Assembly: GCA_943788875.1 (NCBI GenBank)
Contig: CALSSA010000013.1
Location: 1 to 50,196 of the forward strand
DNA: 50,196 nt
Direction: 5' to 3'
Source of the DNA: an uncultured Pseudomonadales bacterium
GTDB taxonomy: Bacteria; Pseudomonadota; Gammaproteobacteria; Pseudomonadales; Porticoccaceae
The translations under genes and the position numbers were made by a program. Shown here one piece after another: positions 17,264-26,080 of this stretch; positions within the stretch are counted from its first letter, which is position 1, and each line of letters opens with the position of its first letter. A model generated the notes under the pieces. That model saw only the letters and a list, made by a program, of their open reading frames with translations, was not told where the DNA came from and made no database searches.

Positions 17264-17698
17264 TGCGGCCTGCAGGGCTCGGGGACCAGGGTTAAATGAA
17301 TCCTTAGTCAAACTATAAGCCCAGTAGAAGAACACAAACTGGAAGGCCAGACGCACATAGAGCAGTACAACCGGGATATCAGGAAAGGCTTCTGGGGTGA
17401 TGGCCATATAGATATTAGCCGGATAGACAGCCACTAACAGAGCCACAAGTCCCCAACCAGAAAATCGGCGTAGGGCCGGTATCAATAGGCCGATACCACC
17501 CAGTATCTCAAACACACCACTGATATAGACCGCTTCCAGATGCAGTGGAAAAGAGGGGGGCATAATACCCAGATAGAAATTCGGGTTAACAAAATGATCC
17601 ACACCCACATTAATAAAGAATGCTGCCAGACCCAACAGCAATAATTTTCTCCACCAGCCCTCGGGTAATTGCAATGCTGCGGATAGTTTTTTAATCAT
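17261..17698 (-). CDS. DoxX-family membrane protein
   Basis: A 145-aa protein with four predicted membrane helices. It starts MIKKLSAALQLPEGWWRKLL, has a loop with VDHFVNPNFYLGIMPP, and then GVFEILGGIGLLIPALRRF, the DoxX signature of a GxxExxGG-type helix. DoxX proteins are small inner-membrane proteins, some tied to thiosulfate:quinone oxidoreduction, most without a known role. It lies leftward behind the carboxylesterase gene and ahead of the radical SAM gene. Whether it belongs to the arsenic set is open. Confidence 0.8.
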   Translation of the reverse strand: MIKKLSAALQLPEGWWRKLLLLGLAAFFINVGVDHFVNPNFYLGIMPPSFPLHLEAVYISGVFEILGGIGLLIPALRRFSGWGLVALLVAVYPANIYMAITPEAFPDIPVVLLYVRLAFQFVFFYWAYSLTKDSFNPGPRALQAA

Positions 17699-17766
17699 TA
17701 TTATTTACCCTGAATTAGACTGATGTAAAAGGTTTAACCGGTACTGCCTGAAGCTTACAGCACCTG

Positions 17767-19587
17767 TTACAGCACCTCAACGGAACCATGTTCTGCAATA
17801 AGCTGGTCGGCAAGTATCCTTTGCTCAATGCGCATATCCACATCGCGACAGAGACCGTTGTTCCAGTCTCTGTAGGCCTGTGTATCTACATCGCCAACAT
17901 TGGTATAGGTTTCCCAGGCAATGTAACAGCGCTGGTAATCTGTCGGCACCTGATTGGTCAGCAGCCCATTGAGCAGAGTCTCTATGGTCTCAGTCTCTGT
18001 GTCCATACGCAGCAAATCATCTTTATCTAGATGCAAATAGGCTGGCGCAGCAGCGGTAAATGGCTGCCACACGACGCCGGTTCCTGTATCCGGTGTTGCT
18101 GTCTTAGCAAAATTTGACCAGGCCGACATCATACTCGACTCCATCTCATCTCGGGCCGGGCCCTCGGGATAGATATAGGAGGTGATAGGACCATAGGTGT
18201 AGTTGCCGGTGACAAAGGCGATATCTGTACCATGGGCAGCGCCAAACAGATTAGGGAAATCAATGAAGTAAGAACTCTCTTGGTGATCCCAGTCAAACTG
18301 GAAAGCATAGAGGTTCTGGTAGCCAGCTGTTTCCATTGCAGCCAACGCATTGTCGGCGCCCTTGAGCTTCCATGCATGGGAACGCAGGCGTACCCAGAGA
18401 TCATAGAGCTCGGGGTTTTTTCTGGTTATCTTCGGTGGCAGCAGCTTGGTCAATGGGTATTTGCTATCCATAAAGTAGCGGTGCAGCGCCAGCCACAGGG
18501 CGACTTCATCTTTGGTTGCCCCGGCCATCACTGGAATATTTTTCGCGTATTTGGCATTGCCCAGGGCACCGAGAATACCCTGCTGTGGAATCACAATACC
18601 ATCGACAGTAGACAGAGGAATACTGTCAAAGCGCTCCCCTTCTGTGTAATAAAGACCAATAAACTCTCTGGCATCAACGGATTTAAGCTTGCTGCGCAAT
18701 GCCTCAGGGCTGTGGTCAGACTGCTGCCCCTGCACTAGCTGATTGGTAATCTGCCAGCCACCGCGTTCAACCAGAGTATTGGTGCCGGCCTGATTGTAGG
18801 CGTCTTCGGCGGAGGATACCAAGGTATAGCCAGACTGACTGATGGCCTTGTGAAATAGACCCTCAGCCAAGGGTGACGCCAGCAGTGCCAGCACATTGTG
18901 GCCTCCGGCAGACTCACCAAAAATGGTCACATTGTCGGCATCACCGCCAAACTGTTGAATGTTGTTCTGCACCCATTTTAATGACTGAATGATATCCAGG
19001 GTGCCAAAGTTGCTGGTTTTATCCAGCCCTTCCTGTAGTCCCTGAATAGCAGGATGAGTAAACCACCCCAGAGCGCCAAGCCGATAATTGGTGGTTACCA
19101 CCACCACGTCTTTGCCAGCAACCAACTTGGAAAAATCATAAAAATCTTTAAGGCCTGAGGTGTTGGCCCCACCGTGGATCCAAAACATTACCGGATACTG
19201 TTTGTCGGCGAAGTCTGCTGGTGCTCTGATATCCAGATACAGGCAGTCCTCCGAACCGACGATCCCTGAACCATCAACCCCGGCAAAACGACTAGCGCTC
19301 TGCACACAGGAGCTGTCATCAGTCTCGACTATGATCTGCTCTGGACGATTCAAGGCCCGCGGGGCTTTCCAACGCAAGTCGCCCACTGGTGGCTGGGCAA
19401 AGGGTATATCAAACCAGGACACAACCTGCCCACCCTGGATAGACTGCCCCTGGGTGATTCCGGTTTGAGTACTGATTTTATATGCATCTGAGCGCTGGAT
19501 TTCAGGCGCTGAGGGGCCTAGCAGAGTGCAGGAACTGACGACTAAAACAGTCGCAAGCACAGAAATGAGGATACCGATGAGTTTCAA
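17767..19587 (-). CDS. Carboxylesterase type B, predicted lipoprotein
   Basis: A 606-aa alpha/beta hydrolase of the carboxylesterase/cholinesterase family. The N-terminus has a hydrophobic signal and a lipobox-like VVSSC with C20, so surface or periplasmic anchoring is likely. DIPFAQPPVGDLRWKAP (60-76), SEDCLYLDI and PVMFWIHGG (oxyanion region) precede the nucleophile elbow IFGESAGG with S226. A later GATKDE supplies the acid, and FGAAHGTDI holds the probable histidine. Substrates are unknown; this family hydrolyses esters of many kinds. It is a single gene with a 267-bp upstream gap that shows no recognised gene. Confidence 0.9.
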   Translation of the reverse strand: MKLIGILISVLATVLVVSSCTLLGPSAPEIQRSDAYKISTQTGITQGQSIQGGQVVSWFDIPFAQPPVGDLRWKAPRALNRPEQIIVETDDSSCVQSASRFAGVDGSGIVGSEDCLYLDIRAPADFADKQYPVMFWIHGGANTSGLKDFYDFSKLVAGKDVVVVTTNYRLGALGWFTHPAIQGLQEGLDKTSNFGTLDIIQSLKWVQNNIQQFGGDADNVTIFGESAGGHNVLALLASPLAEGLFHKAISQSGYTLVSSAEDAYNQAGTNTLVERGGWQITNQLVQGQQSDHSPEALRSKLKSVDAREFIGLYYTEGERFDSIPLSTVDGIVIPQQGILGALGNAKYAKNIPVMAGATKDEVALWLALHRYFMDSKYPLTKLLPPKITRKNPELYDLWVRLRSHAWKLKGADNALAAMETAGYQNLYAFQFDWDHQESSYFIDFPNLFGAAHGTDIAFVTGNYTYGPITSYIYPEGPARDEMESSMMSAWSNFAKTATPDTGTGVVWQPFTAAAPAYLHLDKDDLLRMDTETETIETLLNGLLTNQVPTDYQRCYIAWETYTNVGDVDTQAYRDWNNGLCRDVDMRIEQRILADQLIAEHGSVEVL

Positions 19588-19854
19588 ACCAAGCCTCCTT
19601 TATTATTATTTTGTGTGGAACAATGAGAAAGATTAGAACACAGGTTGTACGGATTTGACGCTGAACGCGATCACTAACCAGAGGTAAATTAACCGCCCAA
19701 GCCGGGACTCACTAAACTAAGCGAAAACCCCGGCTCAGACAAGATAACCAGACAATAATCCCCCAAAACTTTTGGATCATCCCCTTTACCGCTCACCGCG
19801 GCCTTACGCACCACTCCCTACCTGCTGTTGTTGTTTTGTAAATTACTCGAGCAA

Positions 19855-20442
19855 TTACTTGCAGCATGCTACTGCATTAAAATTGCCACATTGATCCGTA
19901 TTGATTTCACCAGTGCCACTGACCACTAAACCATGTTTATTGCGGCTGTAACCAGCGCAGCTAAGCCCGCCGGAGCCAGTGGTTCTGCCACTGATCCTAT
20001 CCCGCACTTTTTTCTCAGAGGCAAACTGAATATCAGCCAGCAGCCAGCCATTGCCTGACAGATTGGCCGCTGAGTTGTTGTAAACAGAATTGGCATATTC
20101 AGTGGAGGTACACACTTTACTACCGTTAAAGGTCGCATCACAGGCGGCCTGTAGCTGTCTGATACCCCTGTTGGCTGGTACCTGAGTATCTGAGAAACCT
20201 TGAAATACAGGTTTTGATGAATCCGATTCCAGCATTGTAATGCGGCTGCTAATGCCGTTAACGGCAACTTCGATAGCAGAGAAATTTTCATTCACTGCCA
20301 TTGCACTGGTGGCATCCCCGGAAAAGAATTCATGGGGAATAGACAATTCATTGCCACTGGCAAAAGGTGAACTTGCCAACATTATTGCGCCCAAAATTAA
20401 GCCAGCGCCGATCTTTGCTCGATTAGTATTTATTACTGCCAT
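19855..20442 (-). CDS. Exported protein of unknown function, cysteine-bearing C-terminus
   Basis: A 195-aa protein that I do not recognise beyond general features. A signal peptide is clear (GAGLILGAIMLASSPFASG). Next comes IPHEFFSGDATSAMAVNENF, a pattern common at the start of exported proteins in marine bacteria, followed by a short coiled region (INGISSRITMLES-like). The C-terminal half has cysteines in pairs (QAACDATF, SKVCTST, LSCAGYS, TDQCGNF, ACCK) that suggest disulfides in the periplasm or outside. Its start lies 10 bp inside the end of the upstream lipoprotein gene, so the two are probably made together. Confidence 0.65.
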   Translation of the reverse strand: MAVINTNRAKIGAGLILGAIMLASSPFASGNELSIPHEFFSGDATSAMAVNENFSAIEVAVNGISSRITMLESDSSKPVFQGFSDTQVPANRGIRQLQAACDATFNGSKVCTSTEYANSVYNNSAANLSGNGWLLADIQFASEKKVRDRISGRTTGSGGLSCAGYSRNKHGLVVSGTGEINTDQCGNFNAVACCK

Positions 20443-20810
20443 AATGTCTCACTCCATGAGTCGTTGTTCCAATTCTCGGACTGTGCCGCAGCCTGCGGCG
20501 TCCACACAGTAGTATCCCAGGCCGTATCACCCCAGATATTGTTGTGTTGTTGCACTTCGTTATCGCTACCGGCAAGGACCTCAGGTTGATCCTCAGTACT
20601 GAGCTCGACTGGTACTACATTGGCCTCAGCCTGTGCTTCATTTGCCTTGTCTGTTAACGCAATGGTCTCGGCGACTGATCCAGCGGCACTATTTGAATCA
20701 CCATCGGAGCCACAGCCGACCAATAGAGACAGCATCGCTATAATAGAGATTTTGATTAAGAGAGGATTCGACCCTACAAACAAACTAGTTTTGTGGCGAC
20801 CTGAGATCAT
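20433..20810 (-). CDS. Small Trp-rich lipoprotein of unknown function
   Basis: The preferred start is ATG 20810, with AAGGA upstream, giving 125 aa; the frame is open from 20864. The hydrophobic segment ends in a lipobox LLVGC followed by GSDGDSNS, so lipidation is likely. The middle is acidic and low-complexity. The C-terminus carries two 11-residue units of the form W-x4-W-x2-T-(V/L)-W: WGDTAWDTTVW and WNNDSWSETLW. No family is recognised. Its overlap with the next exported protein suggests a two-protein envelope unit. Confidence 0.6.
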   Translation of the reverse strand: MISGRHKTSLFVGSNPLLIKISIIAMLSLLVGCGSDGDSNSAAGSVAETIALTDKANEAQAEANVVPVELSTEDQPEVLAGSDNEVQQHNNIWGDTAWDTTVWTPQAAAQSENWNNDSWSETLWQ

Positions 20811-20927
20811 TGCGCTTACATCCTTGCAGCTATTCATAACTAAATAGTAGTAGGCGTTATTCACTTATGCAAGAAAATAGTCAATTTTTTTAAAAGGTAA
20901 TTAGAGCGAAGTTACCATATCAGCTTA

Positions 20928-22712
20928 TTAAACTACTTCAGCAGAGAACTGCAACTTAGCCAGACGGCCATAAAGCTCACTGGATTGGAGTAAATCCTGA
21001 TGACTACCTGAGGCAATCTTGACCCCGCCATCCATCACCACAATCTGGTCTGCATGGAGAATAGTCGCCAGACGATGGGCAATAATCACTGTGGTGCGAC
21101 CTTTCATTAGCTTATCCAGCGCCAGCTGCACCTTATACTCACTCTCGGCATCAAGTGCGCTGGTGGCTTCATCTAACAGCAGAATACGTGGATCCTTCAG
21201 CAGTGCTCTGGCAATGGCTATGCGCTGACGCTGGCCACCCGACAGGCGCACGCCCTGCTCACCCAGGTCGCTGTGGTAACCATCGGGCAGGCGACAGATA
21301 AACTCATCAGCATGAGCCGCTCGGGCCGCCGCTATCACTTGCTCATCACTGGCCTCTGGTTTGCCATAGCGAATGTTGTACATCACGTCACCAGTAAACA
21401 ATGTCGGCTGTTGCTGCACCACGGCAACCTGCTCGCGCAAAGCACTGGGATGTAGCTGGCGAATATCACAGCCACCAAAAAGCACGGCACCAAACTGGGG
21501 GTCATAAAAGCGCTGAATCAAATCAAATAATGTTGATTTGCCTGCACCAGAGGGCCCCACCAGTGCGACTATTTTGTCTTCAGCTATGGTCAGAGAAAAG
21601 TCTTTTAGTGCCGGCTGATCGGGCCGCGATGGATAGCAGAAGCTGAGATTTGCAAATTCTAATACTGGTGCCAATGTAGCCGCGTCGATGCTGGAATCCT
21701 CTGCCACCAGTATCTCATTGTCAGCATGCAACAGCTCCATCAAACGCTCGGTGGCGCCCGCGGCCCGCTGCAGTTCTCCATAGACTTCGGACAATGAGGC
21801 CACGCCAGTGGCCATCAGAATTGCATAGAAGATAAAGGCGCCCAGGTCACCGCCAGTCATATTGCCATTGATCACGTCGGAGCCACCGACCCAGAGCATA
21901 ATCGACAGCGCACCAAACACCAGAAGTATCACCACCGCCATCAGCACAGCACGCTGACTCACTCGGCGCTTGGCAATCGCAAAGGCGCGTTCAACCTCAG
22001 CGGAAAAAGCTTTCTTCTCCTGGGGTTCCTGGGTAAAGCTCTGCACAGTTTTAATATGCTGAATAATCTCGCCTGCGTAGGAACCCACATCGGCAACCGA
22101 GTCCTGACTCTCGCGAGACAGGGCTCGCACTTTGCGACCAAAAACCAGTATCGGCATCAGCACCACGGGCACCGCTAACAGAATAATCAGCGACAATTTA
22201 AAATTGGTAATCAGCAACATAATCAGTGCGCCGGCAAAACTTATGGCACTGCGCAGGGCAATGGAGACGGAGGATCCGATAATTGATTGCAGTAAGGTGG
22301 TATCCGAGGTCAATCTAGACATAATATCGCCACTGCGATTGGTCTCAAAAAAAGCCGGATGCAACCCCACCACATGGTTAAACACTGCGGTACGAATATC
22401 GGCGCTAACCCGTTCTCCCAGCCAGGAAATCAGATAAAACCGAATATAGGTGCCCACAGCCATCAGTACTGAAGCTGTCAGAATAAATAAAATTGCAGTG
22501 TTGAGATGATCCTGAGACTGCTGAGCAAAGCCCTGGTCAATCACTAGCCTTAACCCCTGCCCCACGGACAATGTCACGCCGGCAGTAAAGACCAGAGCCA
22601 GCAGAAAAATACTGATCTGCGGGCGATAGGGTTTTAGAAATTGAAATAGTGACAGCAGCACAGGCATTTTGCCTGCCGCGTCGGCACTGTTATCTGTCTG
22701 CTGTTCTGCCAT
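20928..22712 (-). CDS. MsbA-like ABC exporter, fused permease and ATPase
   Basis: A 594-aa half-transporter that would act as a homodimer in the inner membrane. Six helices lie in residues about 35-310, with the exporter motif ETNRSGDIMSRLTSDT. The ATPase domain has Walker A GPSGAGKST (386-394), Q-loop VVQQQPTLF, signature LSGGQRQR, Walker B ILLLDEATSALD and H-loop AHRLAT. It fits lipid or multidrug exporters of the MsbA-related type. The start is two bases beyond the yebC stop, so yebC and this gene are one transcript. The substrate cannot be told. Confidence 0.92.
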   Translation of the reverse strand: MAEQQTDNSADAAGKMPVLLSLFQFLKPYRPQISIFLLALVFTAGVTLSVGQGLRLVIDQGFAQQSQDHLNTAILFILTASVLMAVGTYIRFYLISWLGERVSADIRTAVFNHVVGLHPAFFETNRSGDIMSRLTSDTTLLQSIIGSSVSIALRSAISFAGALIMLLITNFKLSLIILLAVPVVLMPILVFGRKVRALSRESQDSVADVGSYAGEIIQHIKTVQSFTQEPQEKKAFSAEVERAFAIAKRRVSQRAVLMAVVILLVFGALSIMLWVGGSDVINGNMTGGDLGAFIFYAILMATGVASLSEVYGELQRAAGATERLMELLHADNEILVAEDSSIDAATLAPVLEFANLSFCYPSRPDQPALKDFSLTIAEDKIVALVGPSGAGKSTLFDLIQRFYDPQFGAVLFGGCDIRQLHPSALREQVAVVQQQPTLFTGDVMYNIRYGKPEASDEQVIAAARAAHADEFICRLPDGYHSDLGEQGVRLSGGQRQRIAIARALLKDPRILLLDEATSALDAESEYKVQLALDKLMKGRTTVIIAHRLATILHADQIVVMDGGVKIASGSHQDLLQSSELYGRLAKLQFSAEVV

Positions 22713-22714
22713 GC

Positions 22715-23419
22715 TTAAGCCTCGAGGGCCACATAGACTTCCTGAACATCATCATGCTCATGGATGGCCGCCAGAAAAGCCTCTACTTCTTCCATTTCAG
22801 CAGCCCCTATTGTTTGAGGGTTTTTGGCGCGATAGCCAATTTTGGCGGTTTCAACCGTAAAGCCATACTCCGGCAGAGCACGGCAGACGCTGTCCAAATC
22901 AGAGCTATCAGTCATAAACAGTGCCAGACCATCCTCATCTGCTGGTTCACAATCCTGCGCCCCAGCTTCGATAGCAGCCTCGTCCACATCTGTATCCTCG
23001 GTCTCGGCTCGCGCTTCGATCAGACCCACATAATCAAAATCCCAGGCTACAGAACCTTCACCACCAAGTTGGCCAGCACGGAATAAAACACGAATCTCTG
23101 ACACAGTTCGATTAACATTATCGGTCAGACACTCGACGATTAATGCCACATTGTGGGGGGCGAATCCCTCGTAGGTCAGCTTCTCATAATGCACAGCACC
23201 ATCCAGCAAACCTGCGCCCTTCTTGATGGCGCGCTCAAGGGTATCTTTAGGCATGGAGGCTTTTTTGGCCTGTTCTACAGCTAGTCGCAGACGTGAGTTG
23301 GATTCCGGGTCTGCGCCATTGCGCGCAGCGACCATTATCTCCTTAGTCAACTTGCCGAACACGCGGCCTTTAAGATTTGCCGCGACTTCTTTGTGCTTTA
23401 CCTTCCACTGAGCGCCCAT
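22715..23419 (-). CDS. yebC: YebC/PmpR family protein
   Basis: YebC-family proteins act as DNA-binding regulators or, in some members, aid translation of proline-rich stretches. The sequence is a full-length family member of 234 aa: [20 protein letters not shown] at the N-terminus, [49 protein letters not shown] and [11 protein letters not shown]. The true start is ATG 23419, preceded by AGGTAG; the open frame extends to 23473 but that extension has no family match. It is the first gene of a pair with the ABC exporter. The usual ruvC partner is not next to it. Confidence 0.93.
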   Translation of the reverse strand: MGAQWKVKHKEVAANLKGRVFGKLTKEIMVAARNGADPESNSRLRLAVEQAKKASMPKDTLERAIKKGAGLLDGAVHYEKLTYEGFAPHNVALIVECLTDNVNRTVSEIRVLFRAGQLGGEGSVAWDFDYVGLIEARAETEDTDVDEAAIEAGAQDCEPADEDGLALFMTDSSDLDSVCRALPEYGFTVETAKIGYRAKNPQTIGAAEMEEVEAFLAAIHEHDDVQEVYVALEA

Positions 23420-23702
23420 AGCTACCTGCATTTGATTTGAAGAAAATAGTGAGGCTGCGATTATGACCAGCATGCAGCCAGATGCAACCCTCAGATATGT
23501 AATCTAGAGCGGAGATTTTGTAGTCTGAGCGAATTATGCCTGCCACTTTGCAAGGGCAATCACTTTTTGGCGCAAATAGCACAATATTTCACAGCCAAGA
23601 ACCATGTAAACAATCCTTTAATTTTTTATAAAAAAACGCGGTTGTAGGTTAAAACCAAGATGTTTTAGCTTATGCTTTGTATCACCATCTACTATATCTA
23701 CC

Positions 23703-23711
23703 TGCTATAAT
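23703..23711 (+). promoter_or_regulatory. Extended -10 promoter for trhO
   Basis: TGCTATAAT is a perfect extended -10 (TGnTATAAT), giving a start of transcription near 23718 and a leader of about 58 bases before ATG 23776. It lies downstream of the open-frame ATG at 23677, so that upstream start is unlikely to be used. The rest of the interval 23420-23775, between two divergent genes, shows no gene. Confidence 0.55.
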
Positions 23712-23775
23712 CGCCTTATTGAAGATGCGCCAAATTTGCGATTTGGTTAGCCGAACAAACCCATCGAGAACAATT

Positions 23776-24756
23776 ATGTCTACTCAGTATGTCACCTGTG
23801 CGCTGTATAAATTTGTTGCATTGCCAAACTATGGCTCTATCCGTCACCCCTTATTGAAAGTCATGAATGACAATCAGGTCTTCGGCACTCTGCTGCTGGC
23901 CTCAGAGGGCATTAATGGCACCATCTCCTCCACCAGAGCAGGCATAGACACAGTACTGGCTTGGCTCGAGCAACAACCGGGGTTAGATAATATAGATACC
24001 AAAGAATCCTTTGATCAGGAAATTCCGTTCTATCGCACCAAGGTCAAACTGAAAAAAGAAATTGTCACCATGGGCGTTGAAGGCATAGATCCCCGGCACG
24101 TGGTGGGCACCTATGTTCAACCCAAAGACTGGAATAAGTTGATCTCGGACCCGGATGTGATGGTGGTGGATACGCGCAATGACTACGAGGTAGAGATTGG
24201 TACCTTTAAAGGCGCCATTGACCCACAGACCACTAGTTTTCGCGAATTTCCTCAATGGGCCAATAAAAATATCGACCCGGGAAAAACTAAAAAAGTGGCC
24301 ATGTTTTGCACCGGTGGTATTCGCTGTGAGAAGTCCACTGCCTATATGAAACAACAGGGCTTTGATGAGGTCTATCACCTGCAGGGCGGCATTCTTAAAT
24401 ATCTGCAAGAAGTGCCCAAAGAACAGACACTGTGGCAGGGTGAATGCTTTGTCTTTGATAATCGCGTTGCTGTAGATCACGATTTAAAACGCGGCTCCTA
24501 CGACCAATGTCATGCCTGCCGCATGCCCATTACCGAGCAGGAGAAAACCTTAGAGATCTACAGAGAAGGTCTATCCTGTCATCATTGCTTTGGCACGGTG
24601 AGCGAAGAGCAAAAACAGCGCTTTGCCCAGCGTCAGAAACAGGTGCAGCTGGCCAAAGCCAGAGGTGAAGAGCATATAGGCAGTGCTGCCCAACAGGATA
24701 CAGACCGCCGGCGAGCGGAGAAAAAGGTGCGCAAAGAAAACATCACCAAGACCTGA
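23776..24756 (+). CDS. trhO: tRNA uridine(34) hydroxylase TrhO, rhodanese domain
   Basis: TrhO makes 5-hydroxyuridine at the wobble position of certain tRNAs. From ATG 23776 the protein has 326 aa. An N-terminal acylphosphatase-like domain contains [10 protein letters not shown] (residues 42-51) and [16 protein letters not shown]. The rhodanese domain has [18 protein letters not shown] (130-147) and the active loop [10 protein letters not shown] with C178. The C-terminus carries CHACRMP and CHHCFG, a likely zinc-binding pair, then a charged tail. A single gene, convergent with an alpha/beta hydrolase gene. Confidence 0.93.
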   Translation: MSTQYVTCALYKFVALPNYGSIRHPLLKVMNDNQVFGTLLLASEGINGTISSTRAGIDTVLAWLEQQPGLDNIDTKESFDQEIPFYRTKVKLKKEIVTMGVEGIDPRHVVGTYVQPKDWNKLISDPDVMVVDTRNDYEVEIGTFKGAIDPQTTSFREFPQWANKNIDPGKTKKVAMFCTGGIRCEKSTAYMKQQGFDEVYHLQGGILKYLQEVPKEQTLWQGECFVFDNRVAVDHDLKRGSYDQCHACRMPITEQEKTLEIYREGLSCHHCFGTVSEEQKQRFAQRQKQVQLAKARGEEHIGSAAQQDTDRRRAEKKVRKENITKT

Positions 24757-24797
24757 GCAATCAATGGCGATAGTTTTGACGCTATGCTGCGGGGTGA

Positions 24798-25706
24798 TTA
24801 AAAACCAGCCTCTACTCTGTTGATATGACTGGTCATATTAGCTATTAAATTCGGCAATATCGCACTTGGAAGATTGTGACCCATGCCTTCCAGAAGCACA
24901 TATTTAGAGCCCTTGATTAACTCAACTGTATGCTCACCATGGGCGGGCGGAATAAGGCCGTCATCCACCCCATGCATCACCAGAGTGTCTGCCTGAATTG
25001 TCGCTACGTCTGCGGAGCGATCTCCCACTTTAAAGACCGCCATTAAATGTCGCGGCATGGATGCCGGATAAAACCCACGGGCGCGGATTCGTGCCTCTCT
25101 ATCCTCCTCCGCCTCTCCCTCAGCCAGGTCTCTCAATCGGGTTTCGGCCAGGCTGGTGGGCGGTGGCAAATGACGCGCCCCGGTTGTCGACATAATTGAA
25201 ATCAGACTACGGGTGCGTTGAGGATATTTTGCCGCCACTATCTGGGCAATCATACCCCCCATGGAGGTGCCGATAATATGCCCATCCTGATACCCCAGAA
25301 CATCCATCAACCCCACTGCATCTGCCGCCATATCATCCAGCGAGTACGGGGCATTGACTGGCAAATTTAGCTGCCGTTTTAGCAACTGCAGCCACAGGGT
25401 TGGCTGACCCCATTGGTCAAAGCGCGTGGAGGCTCCTGTATCGCGATTATCAAACATCAGAACTTCATTGCCAGCATCAGCCAAGCCTTTAATCAAGGTG
25501 TCTCCCCAGGCCACATTGGAGCCACCCAGTCCCATAATCACCACCACCTTGGGCCTGCCCTCTCCCTGCCCCACAGTGCGGTAGGCAATTTCAATACCAT
25601 TGACCTGGGCTATTTTCAGCGGATGACTATCGAGGTAGACGCGGGAATATTCTGCTTCGGTCAGGGAAGTAAGCAACAACAGCACAACGATCATTAGAGT
25701 CTTCAT
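24798..25706 (-). CDS. Secreted alpha/beta hydrolase
   Basis: A 302-aa alpha/beta hydrolase with a signal peptide (MKTLMIVVLLLLTSLTEA). The nucleophile elbow is GTSMGG with S148. The oxyanion segment is VVIMGLGGSN, the acid is probably in MHGVDDGLIPP and the histidine in GMGHNLPS. FDNRDTGASTRFD is typical of the group that includes aclacinomycin methylesterase-like and general esterases. The substrate is unknown. There is 41 bp between its stop and trhO, with no clear terminator. Confidence 0.87.
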   Translation of the reverse strand: MKTLMIVVLLLLTSLTEAEYSRVYLDSHPLKIAQVNGIEIAYRTVGQGEGRPKVVVIMGLGGSNVAWGDTLIKGLADAGNEVLMFDNRDTGASTRFDQWGQPTLWLQLLKRQLNLPVNAPYSLDDMAADAVGLMDVLGYQDGHIIGTSMGGMIAQIVAAKYPQRTRSLISIMSTTGARHLPPPTSLAETRLRDLAEGEAEEDREARIRARGFYPASMPRHLMAVFKVGDRSADVATIQADTLVMHGVDDGLIPPAHGEHTVELIKGSKYVLLEGMGHNLPSAILPNLIANMTSHINRVEAGF

Positions 25707-25865
25707 GGGCGGGCTTTTTATCTGCCGGGCTTAAGCCCAGTCCTTTTAATAAATTGATGATTCAACGTTTTTTTTAACCAACTAGATTACGGAAGAAAGT
25801 TTGCAGCTAGATCAGTTATTTGATAATTTTGTCACTATGACTGCCATAATATTCAGAGCACCTAG

Positions 25866-26066
25866 GCTTACAGAGTTAAAGAGGACGAGCTGCGCAAGGC
25901 CGGCGCTTTATTTGAAAGCCAGACCAAGCTGATTGATTTTTTTGCTACCCATGTGGTGGTGGATGATGAGCGGCGCTTTGTCACTGGCCAGAATCAAAAT
26001 TCTGGCCATGAGACAGCCCATCAGATGATGGCGATTATTGCGGCGTTGAATAAGGCGCCGCAGTAA
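25866..26066 (+). pseudogene. C-terminal remnant of a DJ-1/PfpI family gene
   Basis: A 66-codon frame after an in-frame TAG (25863-25865) has no proper start. It reads VKEDELRKAGALF, then VVVDDERRFVTGQNQNSGHE and a final helix MMAIIAAL. The pattern D-x-R-F-V-T-G-Q-N-x-x-S is the C-terminal signature of DJ-1/PfpI glutamine-amidotransferase-like proteins (about 190 aa). The domain with the nucleophilic cysteine is missing. The stretch 25707-25862 upstream shows nothing else. Confidence 0.7.
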
Positions 26067-26080
26067 ATCGTTGACCCGGC

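Noticed and set aside
19699..19737. AGCCGGG...CCCGGCT inverted repeat downstream of the 19855-20442 gene
   Set aside because: Arms of 7 bp are separated by a loop of over 20 bases and no U-run follows, so terminator status is not supported.
23677..23775. Upstream ATG at 23677 as trhO start
   Set aside because: The extra 33 residues have no family match and the extended -10 promoter lies downstream of that ATG.
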